Positions 16,668 to 24,955 of a stretch of DNA of 64,000 nucleotides are shown piece by piece. How positions within the stretch are numbered: the first letter of the stretch is position 1; the number at the start of each line of letters is the position of its first letter. The translations under genes were made by a program, and so were the position numbers. Origin of the DNA: Microbacterium sp. SA39. Its GTDB lineage: Bacteria; Actinomycetota; Actinomycetes; Actinomycetales; Microbacteriaceae. The stretch lies in assembly GCF_000967865.1 (NCBI RefSeq), contig NZ_JXRU01000025.1, forward strand, positions 1 to 64,000, given 5' to 3'. The notes beneath the pieces were generated by a model. It was given only the letters and a program-made list of their open reading frames with translations. It did no database searches and had not been told where the DNA came from.

Positions 16668-17753
16668 GTGAGCATTCTCGACAGCCTCGTGATCGGCGCA
16701 GGGCAGGCCGGTCTGTCGTCGTCCTTCCACCTGACGCGGCTCGGGATATCTCACGTCATCCTCGACTCCGGAGATCACGCCGGAGGGGCCTGGCAGCACC
16801 GGTGGGACGCGCTGACGATGCGCGATGTGCACGGCGTCGCCGAGCTCCCCGCCGACACCGCACCGCCCCGCGACGGGGAGAGGGCGAACGTCGCGGTGCC
16901 TGCCTACTTCGCCGCCTACGAGCGGAACCATGCTCTGCCGGTCATCCGGCCCGTGAAGGTCGATCGCGTCGAAGATCACGACGGATTGCTTGTGGTCCGC
17001 GCGCAGGAGCGCGAGTGGCTGACACGCACGCTCGTGAACGCGACCGGGACGTGGACGCATCCGTTCCTCCCGCACGTCCCCGGCATGGAGACGTTCGTCG
17101 GCGAGCAGCTGCACACCGTGGACTATCCGGGCCCCGCGCACTTCATCGGTAAGCGCGTGCTCGTGGTCGGCGGGGGAGCGTCGGCCGTGCAGTTCCTCGG
17201 CGCACTCGCGCCCCTCACCGACACGCTCTGGGTCACCCGCCGTGTGCCGGTCTGGCGCACCGACGACTTCTCGCCCGAGGCGGGTGCCGCGGCCGTCGCG
17301 CTGGTCGAGCAGCGGGTGGCCGCCGGCCTTCCGCCGCAGAGCGTGGTCAGCGTCACGGGACTCATGCTCCGGCCGCAGGAGCGTGAAGCCGAGCGTCTCG
17401 GCGCTTACGCCGACCGCCGCCCGATGTTCGAGCGCATCGAGCCGGACGGCGTCCGGTGGTCGGACGGCTCCTTCGAGCGTGTCGACGCGATCCTGTGGGC
17501 GACCGGGTTCCGACCCGCGATCGCGCATCTCGCGCCGCTCCGTCTGCGCAGCGCTGCCGGCGGCATGCAGCTCGATCGAGACGGCCGGGGGACGACGGCG
17601 GTCGCCGACCCGCGGGTGCAGCTGGTCGGCTACGGACCCTCCGCGAGCACGATCGGCGCGAACCGCGCCGGACGCTCGGCGGCGAAGGGCGTGCAGCGGA
17701 TGCTGCGCCTCTCGGAGGCATCCTTCACCTCGGGCGCCCCGTCGCTACGCTGA
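16668..17753 (+). CDS. FAD/NAD(P)-binding flavoprotein, CzcO/monooxygenase-like
   Basis: 361 residues with two dinucleotide-binding motifs: VIGAGQAGLSSSFHL near the N-terminus (FAD) and VVGGGASAVQF around residue 165 (NADPH), plus the ATGFRPAIAHL motif toward the C-terminus typical of flavin monooxygenase-related oxidoreductases. The family is often annotated as 'flavoprotein involved in K+ transport' or CzcO, but the reaction is not established. GTG start follows an AT-rich CATACATC with no Shine-Dalgarno. Its stop overlaps the -10 of the next gene. Confidence 0.88.
   Translation: MSILDSLVIGAGQAGLSSSFHLTRLGISHVILDSGDHAGGAWQHRWDALTMRDVHGVAELPADTAPPRDGERANVAVPAYFAAYERNHALPVIRPVKVDRVEDHDGLLVVRAQEREWLTRTLVNATGTWTHPFLPHVPGMETFVGEQLHTVDYPGPAHFIGKRVLVVGGGASAVQFLGALAPLTDTLWVTRRVPVWRTDDFSPEAGAAAVALVEQRVAAGLPPQSVVSVTGLMLRPQEREAERLGAYADRRPMFERIEPDGVRWSDGSFERVDAILWATGFRPAIAHLAPLRLRSAAGGMQLDRDGRGTTAVADPRVQLVGYGPSASTIGANRAGRSAAKGVQRMLRLSEASFTSGAPSLR
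17746..17751 (+). promoter_or_regulatory. -10 element for leaderless gene at 17758
   Basis: TACGCT ends 6 nt before ATG 17758 and its last T is the first base of the upstream TGA stop. Same geometry as the other leaderless promoters in the window. Confidence 0.5.
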
Positions 17754-17757
17754 GGGC

Positions 17758-18549
17758 ATGCTTCGCATCGTGTTCGCGGTCGTCTGGCTGCTGCTGTCGG
17801 TCTGGCTGCTCATCTGGGTCGGCGAAGGGCTCTTCGGCGTGGACCAGCGCCACTCGATCCTGCCGTTCTCGGGCGAGGACACCCTCGGTGCTCCGATCCT
17901 CATCGGCGTCGCGTGGGGGCTCCTGCTGACCTTCGGCGGGATGTTCCTCGGGTTCTCCGGTCGCAAGCGACCGCGCGGAGAGCTGCAGATCGGCGTCGGC
18001 ACGATCGTGGAGATCTCGCGCACGGGGCTCACGGTGAACGACGTGCCGCAGTACGACCTCTACATCCGTGTGACGCCCGCGACCGGCGACGATTTCATCG
18101 GACAGCTGCGGATGCTGGTGGACGCGAGCGACTTCGCCGCCCTCCAGGTGGGAAACCCGATGCCCGTGCGCTACAGCCTGACGGATCAGGACACGGTCGA
18201 GGTCGCGGACCTCTCCGAGCCGGCTGTCCGCGACGCCCTGATGCAGTGGCGCATCGATCGCGGCCTGATCGACCCGCGCCAGGTGCGCGCGCGCACGACG
18301 GGCACGCAGGTCCCGGCATCCGTCCTCGAGGTGCGCCCGACCGGACGCCGGAAGGAAGGGCAGTCGGAACTCGCCCTGCGCGTGCTGATGGCACCGGAGG
18401 GAGCCGCCACCTGGGAGGCGGACACCACCGTCTTCGTGTATCCGCAGGCCATCCCGCACCTGCAGGTTGGCGCGCCCGTCTGGGCGTTCTACCGGCGCGA
18501 GGATCCGCAGACGGTCGCGATCACGATCGAGAAGGAGGCCGGGCGATGA
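17758..18549 (+). CDS. membrane protein of unknown function
   Basis: 263 residues: two N-terminal transmembrane helices (about 3-22 and 46-66) then a soluble domain of about 190 residues, probably one continuous domain with repeated beta-rich segments (for example TGLTVNDVPQYDLYIRV and VGNPMPVRYSLTDQD). The repeating pattern 'quantity-over-value' resembles DUF3592-like surface or cytoplasmic modules. The downstream gene at 18546 encodes a related architecture and overlaps it by 4 nt, so the two likely form a membrane pair. No function can be assigned. Confidence 0.8.
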   Translation: MLRIVFAVVWLLLSVWLLIWVGEGLFGVDQRHSILPFSGEDTLGAPILIGVAWGLLLTFGGMFLGFSGRKRPRGELQIGVGTIVEISRTGLTVNDVPQYDLYIRVTPATGDDFIGQLRMLVDASDFAALQVGNPMPVRYSLTDQDTVEVADLSEPAVRDALMQWRIDRGLIDPRQVRARTTGTQVPASVLEVRPTGRRKEGQSELALRVLMAPEGAATWEADTTVFVYPQAIPHLQVGAPVWAFYRREDPQTVAITIEKEAGR

Positions 18550-19073
18550 ACCCCATGGACACCCTCATCTGGCTGCTGAACTTCCCTGAGGCGCACGGCT
18601 ACGCGATGGTCTTCATCGCCGGATTCTCGATCCTCGGACTGTTCGCCCTGTCGGTGCGCGGAGTCGCTCCAGGCGGCGAGCTCCGCGCCATCCGCGAACG
18701 CGAGGGTCTGCTGCGACCCGAGGAGCGCTCGCGCGGGCTGGTCGGCGGCAGCATCCTGCGCATCGTCTTCCGCGTGCTGGCCTTCCTCATGCTCGGATCG
18801 CTCATCATCGGCATCCTCAGCCTGACCGGGGTGCCGGTGACCCGCGCGTACATCTACGACATCGGGCGTGCGACGACCGCGACGATGGACGGAGACTGGG
18901 TGACGTTCACCACCGCTGACGGCGTCGAGTACACGCTCGAGAGCAACTTCTTCACCCCTGCCGTCTATCCGGACCGCGACGTCTCCCTGCCGAGCGGACA
19001 GCCCGTGGTCGTGCGCTACCTGCCCTCGCATCCCCAGGCCTTCGTGATCGACAGCGCGCAGACGCCGCGCTGA
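18546..19073 (+). CDS. small membrane protein of unknown function
   Basis: 175 residues with two transmembrane helices (about 19-38 and 77-100) and a C-terminal soluble module (GDWVTFTTADGVEYTLE... PVVVRYLPSHPQAFVIDS) reminiscent of DUF3592 proteins. ATG overlaps the stop of the preceding membrane protein gene; the longer frame reaching back into that gene was rejected. The pair appears co-translated. Function unknown. Confidence 0.78.
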   Translation: MNPMDTLIWLLNFPEAHGYAMVFIAGFSILGLFALSVRGVAPGGELRAIREREGLLRPEERSRGLVGGSILRIVFRVLAFLMLGSLIIGILSLTGVPVTRAYIYDIGRATTATMDGDWVTFTTADGVEYTLESNFFTPAVYPDRDVSLPSGQPVVVRYLPSHPQAFVIDSAQTPR

Positions 19074-19102
19074 GCACCGCGACCGGTGTCGGTCTCGGAG
19101 CG

Positions 19103-19108
19103 TAGGGT
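19103..19108 (+). promoter_or_regulatory. -10 element for leaderless gene at 19115
   Basis: TAGGGT ends 6 nt before ATG 19115; no separate leader is available. Confidence 0.5.
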
Positions 19109-19114
19109 GAGGAT

Positions 19115-19771
19115 ATGTCGCGCATCCTCGTCTTCGGCGGCCACGGCCGCATCGCCCTGCTCCTCGCCCCTCTGCTCACCGAGAGGGGAGACGAGGTCAC
19201 CGGAGTCATCCGCAATCCCGACCACGCCGCCGACGTCGACGCGGGCGGTGCCCGAGCGCTCGTGGCCGACATCGAGACGATGGACGTCGATGCTCTCGCC
19301 GAGATCATCCGCGGTCACGATGCTGTCGTGTGGTCCGCCGGTGCCGGCGGCGGAGATCCGCAGCGCACGTACGCGGTCGACCGCGACGCCGCCCAGAGGT
19401 CGATGGATGCCGCGGAGCGTGCAGGCGTCCGCCGCTACGTCATGGTCTCCTGGATCGGATCGACTGCCGATCACGGAGTGCCGGAGGACGATTCCTTCTT
19501 CGCCTACGCCGACGCGAAGTGGGCGGCGGACGAACACCTGCGCGGCACCGAGCTGGAGGGGACCATTCTCGCCCCCGGTACCCTCACGCTCGACGAGCCG
19601 ACCGGCAGGGTGCAGCTCGACCCGGAGGGCAACGGCGAGGTGTCCCGTGCCGATGTCGCCGCGGTGATCGCTGCCTCGCTCGCAGAGCCCTGCACGATCG
19701 GGCGGACCCTCCGCTTCGGAAACGGCAGCGCGGAGAGCTCCCTGCCGATCACTGAGGCGCTCGCCTGCTGA
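19115..19771 (+). CDS. atypical SDR, NAD(P)H-binding protein
   Basis: 218 residues of the NmrA/SDR-a5-like group. The N-terminal nucleotide motif is VFGGHGRIALLLAPLL. A YVMVSWIGS segment corresponds to the strand carrying the family active-site region, and the protein ends soon after the Rossmann core. The classical YxxxK is only loosely represented (YADAK). Likely an NAD(P)-dependent reductase or a redox sensor; the substrate is unknown. Confidence 0.85.
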   Translation: MSRILVFGGHGRIALLLAPLLTERGDEVTGVIRNPDHAADVDAGGARALVADIETMDVDALAEIIRGHDAVVWSAGAGGGDPQRTYAVDRDAAQRSMDAAERAGVRRYVMVSWIGSTADHGVPEDDSFFAYADAKWAADEHLRGTELEGTILAPGTLTLDEPTGRVQLDPEGNGEVSRADVAAVIAASLAEPCTIGRTLRFGNGSAESSLPITEALAC

Positions 19772-19803
19772 GGCGACCGCAGAGCAGGAGCAGAGGGCTG
19801 GAA

Positions 19804-20985
19804 ATGCGGTGGCATCGCGGGTGGACGGCTGGGGTCCTGGTGGCCGCCGCAGCAGTCCTCTGCGCCGCCCCGGCCGCTTACGCTGCGCGGGCGCCGACTG
19901 TCGCGGACTCGTCGGCCGCGGTCCGATCGGGTCCGAGCAGCCGCGCCGCCGACATGGTCGCGCAGATGTCGGTAGCGCAGCAGGCCGCGAGCGTCGTCAT
20001 GGGCCATGTGTCGGGGACGGATGCCGGTGCGCTCCGCGCCTACATGGAGTCCGGATTCGGCGGGTTCATCCTGATGGGTGCCAACATCCCGGCGACCGAG
20101 GCCGAGCTGCAGGCGCTGACAGCCGCGCTGACCATCGATCCTGCCCTTCCGCCGCTGATCGCGGTCGACCAGGAGGGCGGCCTCGTGTCGCGTCTGCTCG
20201 GCGACGACTTCGCGGCGTCCACCACGTTGAAGGGCCGCCCGGTCGCAGACACGTCCGCGGCGTTCGCCGCGCGTGGCTCGCTCGTGGCCCGAGCCGGGAT
20301 CACCGTGAACTTCGGAACGATCGCCGACTTCACCTCGGACTCGAGCTCGTTCATCCACGGCCGCGCGCTCGGCACCGACCCGGCGAGTTCAGCCGAGCGG
20401 GTCGCGGCGGCGACGACGGTTCAGGAGCAGTTCCTCGGATCGACTCTCAAGCACTTCCCGGGGCATGGCGCGGCACCCGGTGACTCGCACAGCGCGATTC
20501 CGAGCACGACGATCGGGCTGGAGGAGTGGCGCGCGAGCGAAGCGCTACCGTTCGCAGCGGGGATCGACGCGGGAGCCTCCCTGGTGATGTTCGGCCACCT
20601 GTCCTACACCTCGGTCGATCCGGCACCGGCCTCCTTGTCGCCGACCTGGCACCGGATCCTGCGAGAGGAGCTCGGGTTCGACGGCGTCACGGTGACCGAC
20701 GACCTCGGCATGCTGTTGTCGTCCGGCGATCCCGCATACTCCGACCCGATCGCGAACGGGGTCGCTGCGGTGGCGGCCGGCAACGACCTGGTGCTCATGA
20801 TCGCCGGGTCCGACGCCGGAACAGCCGGGCAGATGGCCGCCGGTATCGCGGCCGCCGTCGACGCCGGCACTCTTCCCGCCGAGCGCCTGGCAGAGGCAGC
20901 CACCCGCGTGATGGCACTGCGACTGGAGTCCTCGGCGCAGCCAGCGCAGTGGACGGTGTGCGCGGACTGCGAGCCGGCCGGCTGA
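19804..20985 (+). CDS. secreted glycoside hydrolase family 3, beta-N-acetylhexosaminidase-like
   Basis: 393 residues with an N-terminal Sec signal peptide (cleavage plausible after AYA, residue 27). The GH3 catalytic barrel shows DQEGG, KHFPGHG with the substrate-binding Lys-His, and VTDDLGM containing the nucleophile aspartate, the NagZ-type pattern. The C-terminal two-domain GH3 extension is absent, also as in NagZ. Probably removes terminal GlcNAc from muropeptides or other glycans outside the membrane. It stops 2 nt before the convergent gene at 20988. Confidence 0.9.
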   Translation: MRWHRGWTAGVLVAAAAVLCAAPAAYAARAPTVADSSAAVRSGPSSRAADMVAQMSVAQQAASVVMGHVSGTDAGALRAYMESGFGGFILMGANIPATEAELQALTAALTIDPALPPLIAVDQEGGLVSRLLGDDFAASTTLKGRPVADTSAAFAARGSLVARAGITVNFGTIADFTSDSSSFIHGRALGTDPASSAERVAAATTVQEQFLGSTLKHFPGHGAAPGDSHSAIPSTTIGLEEWRASEALPFAAGIDAGASLVMFGHLSYTSVDPAPASLSPTWHRILREELGFDGVTVTDDLGMLLSSGDPAYSDPIANGVAAVAAGNDLVLMIAGSDAGTAGQMAAGIAAAVDAGTLPAERLAEAATRVMALRLESSAQPAQWTVCADCEPAG

Positions 20986-20987
20986 AC

Positions 20988-21863
20988 TCAGGCGATCCGG
21001 GCGGGGACCTCCGCTGTGTTCTCACCGAGCCAGGCGCCGAGCAGCGCCGCACGCAGGGCAGCGCCCCGTTCCGCGAAGCCGCGTTGACGGCGGACGTACT
21101 CGGCCTTGCCGTCGGGAGTCTCGATCGGCACGGGCACGACGCCCCACGCCGACAGATCGTACGGGGCGGCCTGCATGTCGAGCAGGCGGATGTCGCGCGC
21201 GAGTTCGAACGCATCGAGCAGCAGCTCACCCGGGATGAGGGGGCCGAGCTTCATCGCCCACTTGTAGAGGTCCATCCCCGCATGCAGGCAGCCCGGCTGC
21301 TCGAACAACGGCTGCTCCTCGCGGGACAGCGCCGTGCGGTTGCGGGGAACGGCGTCAGGCGTGAAGAAGCGGAACGCGTCGAAGTGGGTGCAGCGGAGGT
21401 CATGCCCCTCCACGACGGCGTCCGTTCCGGCCTGTCCCAGTCGCAGGGGGACCGGATGCCGGTGCTCGTCGGCCCGGTACACCATCGCCCATTCGTGCAG
21501 CCCGAAACAGCCGAACTGGCCGGGTCGCGACGCCGTGCGGCGCAGCATCCGCTCGATGAGACCCGCGAGCTCGGTCTTCTCGCGGGCGAAGGCGACAGCA
21601 TCCGGCACGACCGCTCTGTCGACCGATCCGGGGGAGTACCAGCGCCACGACAGGCGCTCCGAAGCGTCAGCCAGCTCGATTCCCGCGCCGGGGTGCCAGC
21701 GACGCAGCTGCGCAGGCTTATAGGCGTAGTACGTGAAGAGGAAGTCCCAGACCGGATGCTTCTCGCCACGCGCCGCACGGTCGCGGTGCTCGGCCGTGAG
21801 GTCATTCGCTCGTTGCCGGTGCAGAGCCTCCCGCGCCAGCCACTCCTCGCGTGCGAGCGTCAT
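20988..21863 (-). CDS. conserved protein, often labelled 3-methyladenine DNA glycosylase; function unproven
   Basis: 291 residues, highly charged and soluble, rich in Trp, His and Arg (HPVWDFLFTYYAYKPAQLRRWHPG; FGCFGLHEWAMVYR; CLHAGMDLYKWAMKLGP). I recognise an actinobacterial family that databases often call '3-methyladenine DNA glycosylase', but I see no helix-hairpin-helix or AAG-fold motif to support this. Several invariant-looking His and Cys residues suggest a metal or cofactor. It begins 1 nt after the App1 stop, so App1 and this protein are co-translated. Confidence 0.8.
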   Translation of the reverse strand: MTLAREEWLAREALHRQRANDLTAEHRDRAARGEKHPVWDFLFTYYAYKPAQLRRWHPGAGIELADASERLSWRWYSPGSVDRAVVPDAVAFAREKTELAGLIERMLRRTASRPGQFGCFGLHEWAMVYRADEHRHPVPLRLGQAGTDAVVEGHDLRCTHFDAFRFFTPDAVPRNRTALSREEQPLFEQPGCLHAGMDLYKWAMKLGPLIPGELLLDAFELARDIRLLDMQAAPYDLSAWGVVPVPIETPDGKAEYVRRQRGFAERGAALRAALLGAWLGENTAEVPARIA

Positions 21864-21864
21864 G

Positions 21865-22890
21865 TCACTGCAGGATGCCGGCCTCGCCGAGCTGATCGCG
21901 CAGGCCCGCGCCGTCTTCGGCGCTCACCCAGGGAGCGGAGTCCGGCGCGTGCGGTTCCGGCTCGGCGCGGCCACCGGCCAGTACGGCTTCGGCGGGGGAC
22001 AGGCGGCGGATGGCGACACCCGCGACGGAATCGGGGTGCTCTTCCATGAACTGGGTGTAGATCGACTCGTCGTGCTGACCGTCATCGCCGATCAGCAGCC
22101 ACTTCACGTGCGGGAACTCCGTGGCGAGTCGCCGCAGGTTGGTGAGCTTGTGATCACGTCCGCTGCGGAACCAGCGGTCATGCGTGGGGCCCCAGTCGGT
22201 GAGCAGCATCGAACCCGCAGGGAAGAGGTGACGGCTGAGGAAGCGCCACAGCGTCGGTGCGACGTTCCAGGCACCCGTCGACAGGTAGACCATGGGTGCG
22301 CCGGGATGCTGCCGCAGCAGCTGGTCGAGAAGCACGGCCATGCCGGGGACGGGGAGACGCGCGTGCTCATCGAGGACGAAGGAGTTCCAGAAGGCGATGA
22401 ACGGACGGGGGAGTGCCGTGACCATCACGGTGTCGTCGACATCCGACAGCACGCCAAAAGTCGTCTCTGCGGCGACGATGAACGCGCGCGCTTCGACCGG
22501 CTCCTGGTCTTCCACCGAGATCATGAAGGTCTGCCATCCGGGCTCGAGATCGGCGTGGATGACGGTGTCGATCACTCCTCCGCGGTCGGCGACGACCTGG
22601 TGGGTGGAATCACCGAAGTGCAGGTTCACGGCGGCGAAGCTCACCGGGATGCCCACGAAGCTGCGCCAGCCGCGCACGCTGGCGGGCTCGCCGTCGCGCG
22701 TGCTCCGCGCCGGCGGGACGATCAGCACCCGTCCGACCACGCGGACCCATCCGGGTCCTCCGTATCCGGGGAAGGGGAGGATGGTCGCGACACGTCCACG
22801 GCGCCGCGCGCGCCCCTCACGCCAGACGTGAAGGCGGTGTTCGAGACGCGCGAACCAGTGGATTCGAAGCGCCGAGGGTGCGGAAGCCAT
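21865..22890 (-). CDS. App1 family phosphatase (DUF2183)
   Basis: 341 residues. The C-terminal half holds the HAD-like catalytic motif DVDDTVMVT (Asp-x-Asp-x-Thr), then STGAWNVAP and KWLLIGDDGQHDE, the pattern of yeast phosphatidate phosphatase App1. The N-terminal region is a beta-rich domain common to bacterial members. Bacterial substrates are not established; lipid phosphatase activity is the family-based guess. It sits 4 nt after the DedA gene, in one operon with it and with the gene at 21863, which hints at a membrane-lipid theme. Confidence 0.9.
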   Translation of the reverse strand: MASAPSALRIHWFARLEHRLHVWREGRARRRGRVATILPFPGYGGPGWVRVVGRVLIVPPARSTRDGEPASVRGWRSFVGIPVSFAAVNLHFGDSTHQVVADRGGVIDTVIHADLEPGWQTFMISVEDQEPVEARAFIVAAETTFGVLSDVDDTVMVTALPRPFIAFWNSFVLDEHARLPVPGMAVLLDQLLRQHPGAPMVYLSTGAWNVAPTLWRFLSRHLFPAGSMLLTDWGPTHDRWFRSGRDHKLTNLRRLATEFPHVKWLLIGDDGQHDESIYTQFMEEHPDSVAGVAIRRLSPAEAVLAGGRAEPEPHAPDSAPWVSAEDGAGLRDQLGEAGILQ

Positions 22891-22894
22891 TGGC

Positions 22895-23566
22895 TCAGTC
22901 TTTCACGTCGACGTCCGTGTCCGCGTCCTCCGCGTCCAAGTGACGGGATTCCAGCCGGTGCAGGAGCTTCTTGCCGAGGAAGGCGAGCACGAGGAACAGA
23001 GCGATGATCCCCACGAAGATGTAGCCGGCGAAATGCACCCGGTCGACGAGCTCGCGAAAGCTGCCGGCGGCGAGTGACGACACACTCACATAGGCGGTGG
23101 CCCAGATCACGCAGGCGGGAGCCGTCCACGCGAGGAAGCGACGATACGGGTACTCGCTCATCCCGACGGTGAGCGGCACGAGTGAGTGCAGCACGGGCAG
23201 GAACCGGGACAGGAAGATGGCGATGCCACCGCGACGAGCGAGATAGTTCTCCGCGCGGACCCAGTTCTTCTCACCGATCCTGCGTCCCAGCCAGGATGAG
23301 CGGATGTGCGGGCCGAGCCAGCGGCCGAGCACGAAGCCGATGCTTTCGCCGATCAGTGCTCCGATGACGACCGCGACGCCCATCGCGATGCCCTCGAGGG
23401 GAGTGGCGACGCCGATGGACGCGATGATGACGACGGTGTCGCCGGGGACGATGAGTCCGATGAGGATGCTGGTCTCCAGCATGACGGCGAGCCCGGCCAC
23501 CAGAGTGCGCGTGATCGGATCGATCGACTGCACCGTGTCGAGGAGCCAGAGCAGGAGGTCGTCCAC
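22895..23566 (-). CDS. DedA family membrane protein
   Basis: 223 residues with about five hydrophobic segments and the DedA/SNARE-associated domain (ETSILIGLIVPGDTVVI, the re-entrant region FLSRFLPVLHSLVPLTVGM). DedA proteins are implicated in lipid-carrier (undecaprenyl phosphate) or phospholipid flipping and membrane homeostasis. A much longer frame exists, but GTG 23566 is chosen because TATCCT lies exactly 6 nt before it and the hydrophobic domain begins at once (VDDLLLWLLDTV). Divergent from pabB with interleaved promoters. Confidence 0.9.
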   Translation of the reverse strand: MDDLLLWLLDTVQSIDPITRTLVAGLAVMLETSILIGLIVPGDTVVIIASIGVATPLEGIAMGVAVVIGALIGESIGFVLGRWLGPHIRSSWLGRRIGEKNWVRAENYLARRGGIAIFLSRFLPVLHSLVPLTVGMSEYPYRRFLAWTAPACVIWATAYVSVSSLAAGSFRELVDRVHFAGYIFVGIIALFLVLAFLGKKLLHRLESRHLDAEDADTDVDVKD

Positions 23567-23572
23567 CTCATG

Positions 23573-23578
23573 AGGATA
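23573..23578 (-). promoter_or_regulatory. -10 element for leaderless dedA-type gene
   Basis: TATCCT on the minus strand ends 6 nt before GTG 23566. Only 17 bp separate it from the oppositely directed pabB -10. Confidence 0.55.
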
Positions 23579-23595
23579 CGGGAGCACCCCGGTCC

Positions 23596-23601
23596 TAGGC
23601 T
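23596..23601 (+). promoter_or_regulatory. -10 element for leaderless pabB
   Basis: TAGGCT ends 6 nt before GTG 23608. Its -35 region overlaps the -10 of the divergent DedA gene, so simultaneous occupancy by two polymerases is unlikely. Confidence 0.6.
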
Positions 23602-23607
23602 GGAAAG

Positions 23608-24936
23608 GTGCGCGAACGCCTGAGTCCCCGACAGCTGCCTCGCTGGGTGGAGCCGTCGCGCGTGTTCCGGATGCTCGAGGCAGGGTCATCCGATGTGTTC
23701 TGGCTCGACGCGGGCGAGGCAGCGACGGAGGGATGGAGTTTTGTCGGTACGGGGGAGCCCTCGGACCTCCCCGATGACGTGCGACTGGACGTGGATGCTG
23801 CCGATGATCTGCTTCCGCCCTTCCTCGGCGGGTGGGTCGGGTGGCGTGATTATGAGAGCGGGGCGGCGGTCGCCGGCGCTCCCGTGGCGGCGAGCGGGGA
23901 GGGTGGCGGTGCCTCGTGGCTGCGGGTCACCCGCGCCGTCGCCTTCGATCACGCTGCGGGGCGCGCGTGGATGATGAGCGAGGATGGCGACGCCGAAACC
24001 TGGGCGGCCGTGATCGCCGCGGCATCCGATCCGGCATCCGCTTCCGATTCGGCATCCGCCGAGTATTCCGATGGGGACAACGCGATCGCCATCGCTCGGC
24101 ACGATCCCGATGATTACGTCGCGCTCATCGAGCGCTGCCGAGAGCTGATCCGCGCGGGCATCGCCTATCAGCTGTGCCTCACGACGCGATTCACCGTGCC
24201 GGGTTCGCACGACGCCGTCTCCGTCTACGAGCGCCTGCGGAACGCGACGCCGGCGCATCACGGAGGATTCGTGCGCATCCGAGGGCGCTCACTGCTGAGT
24301 GCGAGTCCCGAGCAGTTCCTGCACGCCAGGGGAGGCGTCATCCGCTCCCGGCCCATCAAGGGCACGCGTCCGCGCAGCGCGGACCCGCAGACGGATGCCG
24401 CGCTCGCCGCGGAGCTCGCGGTGAACGTCAAGGAGCGGGCCGAGAACGTGATGATCGTCGACCTGATACGCAACGACCTGTCGCGCGTCTGTGTCCCCGG
24501 CTCGATCCGCGTGGACGGACTGTGGATCGTCGAGAGCTATCCCGCCGTGCACCAGCTCGTCAGCACCGTCAGCGGCACCGCGGCGGAGGGCACCACGGTC
24601 GGGCGTCTGCTCGAGGCGACGTTCCCGGCAGGGAGCATGACCGGTGCACCGAAGCTCTCCGCCATGACTCGTCTGCATGACCTGGAGGGCGCACCTCGCG
24701 GCGTGTACGCGGGATGCTTCGGGTACGTCGGGATCGATGGCGCGATCGACCTGGCGATGGTGATCCGCAGCATCGTGATCGACGCGGACCAGGCCGTGGT
24801 CGGCGCCGGAGGAGGCATCACCTGGGGGTCGGTGGCTGCCGCAGAGGTCGCCGAGGTCGCGACGAAGGCGCGGGCTCCGCTGGCCGCCCTGGGTGCGGAA
24901 ATGCCCGCGCTCTGGCGTTCCGATATCCTGAACTGA
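23608..24936 (+). CDS. pabB: aminodeoxychorismate synthase component I
   Basis: 442 residues of the chorismate-binding family. The diagnostic motif is PIKGT: the Lys is used by PabB to form aminodeoxychorismate for folate, where anthranilate synthase has Ala (PIAGT). Further family motifs are [17 protein letters not shown] and [15 protein letters not shown]. The amidotransferase partner PabA and the lyase PabC are not adjacent. GTG start with a -10 element 6 nt upstream indicates a leaderless message. leuS follows 19 bp downstream. Confidence 0.92.
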   Translation: MRERLSPRQLPRWVEPSRVFRMLEAGSSDVFWLDAGEAATEGWSFVGTGEPSDLPDDVRLDVDAADDLLPPFLGGWVGWRDYESGAAVAGAPVAASGEGGGASWLRVTRAVAFDHAAGRAWMMSEDGDAETWAAVIAAASDPASASDSASAEYSDGDNAIAIARHDPDDYVALIERCRELIRAGIAYQLCLTTRFTVPGSHDAVSVYERLRNATPAHHGGFVRIRGRSLLSASPEQFLHARGGVIRSRPIKGTRPRSADPQTDAALAAELAVNVKERAENVMIVDLIRNDLSRVCVPGSIRVDGLWIVESYPAVHQLVSTVSGTAAEGTTVGRLLEATFPAGSMTGAPKLSAMTRLHDLEGAPRGVYAGCFGYVGIDGAIDLAMVIRSIVIDADQAVVGAGGGITWGSVAAAEVAEVATKARAPLAALGAEMPALWRSDILN

Positions 24937-24955
24937 TCCCGTTTTTTCCTGCAGA

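Noticed and set aside
20988..21863. 3-methyladenine DNA glycosylase label
   Set aside because: The family name circulates in databases, but no glycosylase motif is visible; kept as a protein of unproven function.
23567..23689. 41-codon N-terminal extension of the DedA protein
   Set aside because: It would overlap the pabB start; the Arg/Pro-rich sequence is not membrane-like, and GTG 23566 has a -10 at the leaderless distance.
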